Shown in pieces: positions 6,027 to 7,250 of a stretch of DNA of 7,250 nt. The number at the start of each line of letters is the position of its first letter. Within the stretch, counting starts at the first letter, position 1. Source of the DNA: Comamonadaceae bacterium (lineage in GTDB: Bacteria; Pseudomonadota; Gammaproteobacteria; Burkholderiales; Burkholderiaceae_C); assembly GCA_024642025.1 (NCBI GenBank), contig JAHEBY010000136.1, positions 1-7,250 of the forward strand, given 5' to 3'. The position numbers were made by a program, and so were the translations under genes. The notes under the pieces are model-generated. The model saw nothing but the letters and a program-made list of their open reading frames with translations, was not told the origin of the DNA and ran no database searches.

Positions 6027-6479
6027 ATGCAAGTTATTCTGCTCGACAAGGTTGTGAACCTTGGCAATCTTGGTGATGTCGTCAAGGTCAAAGACGGTTA
6101 TGCCCGCAACTTCCTGATCCCGGTTGGTCGCGCACGTCGCGCCACGGCTGCAGCCAAACAGGAATTTGAAGCGAAACGTGCCGAACTCGAAAAGGCCGCC
6201 GCTGCGAAACTGGCCGAGAGCCAGGCCGTAGGCGAAAAGCTCTCTGGTATTACCGTCAAACTCACGCAAAAGGCGGGTGTGGACGGTCGTCTGTTTGGTT
6301 CCGTAACCAATCATGACATTGCCGAAGAGCTGACCAAGCAGGGCTTCAAAGTGTCGAAGGCGCAAGTTCGCATGCCTGATGGCGCAATCAAGATCGTTAG
6401 CGACAGCACCGTGAGCGTTGCATTGCACACCGATGTTGTGGTCGACATTACGGTGTCCGTTTACGGCGAGACGGCTTAA
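6027..6479 (+). CDS. rplI: 50S ribosomal protein bL9
   Basis: 150-residue ribosomal protein with two globular domains joined by a long helix, bound near the base of the L1 stalk on the 50S subunit. The N-terminal signature MQVILLDKVVNLGNLGD and GYARNFLIP (about residues 24-32) are clear. The connecting helix is the Ala/Glu/Lys-rich stretch at about 40-75, and the C-terminal domain starts near GVDGRLFGSVTNHDIAE (about 84-100). Length equals the E. coli protein (149) plus one. GGAG at 6016-6019 lies 7 nt before the ATG. It is the last gene of the operon, followed at once by a strong terminator. Confidence 0.98.
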   Translation: MQVILLDKVVNLGNLGDVVKVKDGYARNFLIPVGRARRATAAAKQEFEAKRAELEKAAAAKLAESQAVGEKLSGITVKLTQKAGVDGRLFGSVTNHDIAEELTKQGFKVSKAQVRMPDGAIKIVSDSTVSVALHTDVVVDITVSVYGETA

Positions 6480-6489
6480 ATCGGCTCAG

Positions 6490-6504
6490 GCCGGAAATTC
6501 CGGC
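6490..6504. repeat. Short inverted repeat after rplI
   Basis: GCCGGAAATTCCGGC is a near-perfect dyad with 7-nt arms around one central A. In RNA it would fold as a 5-bp GC stem with a 5-nt loop. It sits 10 nt past the rplI stop and 6 nt before the terminator stem, so the transcript would carry two hairpins in a row. It may protect the mRNA end or aid termination. Confidence 0.5.
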
Positions 6505-6506
6505 AC

Positions 6507-6541
6507 AAAAGGCCATCGGGCTCACGCCCGGTGGCCTTTTT
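6507..6541 (+). terminator. Rho-independent terminator of the rpsF operon
   Basis: The arms GGCCATCGGGC (6511-6521) and GCCCGGTGGCC (6526-6536) make an 11-bp stem with one T-G pair and a 4-nt loop (TCAC). AAAA precedes it (6507-6510) and TTTTT follows (6537-6541), so it could work in both directions. It separates rplI from dnaB, implying that dnaB has its own promoter. Confidence 0.93.
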
Positions 6542-6564
6542 ACTTCCAGTTGCGATGCGGGCAG

Positions 6565-6617
6565 TTATCCAGACGATTGCACAGAAAGCCCACTACTTAT
6601 ACACAGGGTTATGCAAT
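6565..6617 (+). promoter_or_regulatory. Cluster of DnaA-box-like nonamers upstream of dnaB
   Basis: TTATACACA (6597-6605) fits the DnaA box consensus TTWTNCACA at every position. TTATCCAGA (6565-6573) differs from TTATCCACA at one base. TTATGCAAT (6609-6617) and GATTGCACA (6575-6583) are weaker, with two mismatches each. All are on the + strand within 53 nt, with the two best boxes 32 nt apart, about three helical turns. DnaA binding is inferred. Confidence 0.5.
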
Positions 6618-6665
6618 GACCGTTGGCGTCTATCCGCGTAGCATCAGGCTTCATTGGAAAAAAAA

Positions 6666-6671
6666 TAGAAT
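6666..6671 (+). promoter_or_regulatory. Candidate -10 element of dnaB
   Basis: TAGAAT matches the -10 consensus in five of six positions and follows a run of eight A (6658-6665). No good -35 lies 16-18 nt upstream. Transcription from it would start near 6678, only a few bases before the dnaB ATG. Confidence 0.35.
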
Positions 6672-6680
6672 CGTGTTGAC

Positions 6681-7250
6681 ATGTCTGCTGTACTGAATGC
6701 CGTTGACGACTATGGGCAGGACCGTCAGGTTGCCCAGCTGCGCATACCGCCGCACTCGATAGAGGCCGAATCCAGTGTGCTGGGGGGGCTGTTGCTGGAC
6801 AATGGCGCCTGGGATCGCGTGGGCGACTTGCTTAGCGATTCCGACTTTTACCGCTACGAGCATAAACTGGTCTATGCAACGGTTGGCTGGCTGATCAACG
6901 CCACCAAGCCGGCCGATGTGATCACGGTCTTCGAGCGTCTGCAAAGCCTGGGCAAGGCTGAAGAAGTGGGTGGGCTGGCTTATCTCAACTCACTGGCCCA
7001 ATATGTGCCCAGCGCGGGCAATATTCGACGCTATGCCGAGATCGTTCGGGAGCGCTCTATCCTGCGCAAGCTGGTCAGCGCCAGCGACGAGATTGCCACC
7101 AATGCCTTCAATACGCAGGGCAGGCCGGTTGCCACGATTGTGGATGAAGCCGAACAGAAGATTTTCAACATTGGCGAGCAAGGCTCCCGCATGAAGCAGG
7201 GCTTTCAGGCGATGGACTCTCTGGTCGTGCAGTTACTCGACCGGGTACAG
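6681..7250 (+). CDS. dnaB: Replicative DNA helicase DnaB, N-terminal part (3'-truncated)
   Basis: Hexameric ATP-dependent 5'-3' helicase that unwinds the replication fork and recruits primase DnaG. The window ends inside the gene: 190 residues are visible of roughly 470. They cover the helical N-terminal domain, beginning at the family motif IPPHSIEAESSVLGGLLLDN (residues 22-41), followed by DFYRYEHKLVYA (about 55-66), KPADVITVFERL (about 76-87), GGLAYLNSLAQYVPSAGNI (about 97-115) and the start of the linker helix near 178-190. The Walker A motif and RecA-like domain would lie beyond base 7250. ATG 6681 is the earliest possible start, since TAG at 6666-6668 is in frame and no start codon lies between. 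It has no Shine-Dalgarno sequence. It is separated from rplI by a terminator and a 139-nt region with DnaA-box-like sites. Confidence 0.96.
   Translation, partial: MSAVLNAVDDYGQDRQVAQLRIPPHSIEAESSVLGGLLLDNGAWDRVGDLLSDSDFYRYEHKLVYATVGWLINATKPADVITVFERLQSLGKAEEVGGLAYLNSLAQYVPSAGNIRRYAEIVRERSILRKLVSASDEIATNAFNTQGRPVATIVDEAEQKIFNIGEQGSRMKQGFQAMDSLVVQLLDRVQ

Noticed and set aside
5715..6428. Open frame of 237 codons on the - strand opposite rpsR and rplI
   Set aside because: It covers two clear ribosomal protein genes in antisense; no promoter or ribosome binding site supports it.
6676..6681. Perfect TTGACA overlapping the dnaB ATG as a -35 box
   Set aside because: No -10-like hexamer lies 16-18 nt downstream, and transcription would begin inside dnaB.
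6418..6696. Open frame of 92 codons across the end of rplI, the terminator and the dnaB start
   Set aside because: It runs through a strong terminator, overlaps two real genes in another frame and has no recognisable product.
1..7250. Mobile elements, CRISPR arrays, tRNA genes or a defence system
   Set aside because: No transposase, integrase, regular repeat-spacer pattern, tRNA-like fold or known defence gene is visible; the window is nearly filled by housekeeping genes.

Overview
This window looks like ordinary housekeeping chromosome from a betaproteobacterium, most likely a Burkholderiales member of the Comamonadaceae type. That placement is inference. It rests on moderately GC-rich coding DNA, the gene order rpsF-priB-rpsR-rplI followed directly by dnaB, a PriB of the short betaproteobacterial kind, and a TPR protein / DUF4212 small subunit / VC_2705-type sodium:solute symporter cluster. 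All genes lie on the + strand. I see no insertion sequence, phage, CRISPR, tRNA or rRNA, and both ends of the window cut genes.

Left part (1-4840): the 3' four fifths of ppsA (phosphoenolpyruvate synthase) is followed after 15 nt by a four-repeat TPR gene. This overlaps a small two-helix DUF4212 membrane protein, which is followed after 2 nt by a 701-residue sodium:solute symporter starting at GTG. No terminator is visible between these genes, so they may be read together. A monocarboxylate-type symporter and PEP synthase would fit gluconeogenic growth on short organic acids, but the substrate is not shown by the sequence.

Middle part (4841-6541): a candidate extended -10 promoter and a roughly 130-nt leader with two competing hairpins, one followed by a T-tract, precede rpsF (bS6). 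Then come priB (primosomal OB-fold protein), rpsR (bS18) and rplI (bL9). A strong hairpin-plus-T terminator closes this operon, so replication restart and ribosome assembly genes share one transcript.

Right part (6542-7250): a short intergenic region holds a cluster of DnaA-box-like nonamers and a possible -10 element only a few bases before the dnaB start. dnaB (replicative helicase) then runs off the window, with only its N-terminal domain visible.

I found no clearly new system. The points most worth a second look are: (1) an EF-hand-like calcium loop and a large, probably periplasmic insertion in the symporter; (2) the rpsF leader with mutually exclusive hairpins; (3) the DnaA boxes and possible leaderless start of dnaB; and (4) the odd priB start, where the Shine-Dalgarno sequence runs into the GTG codon.
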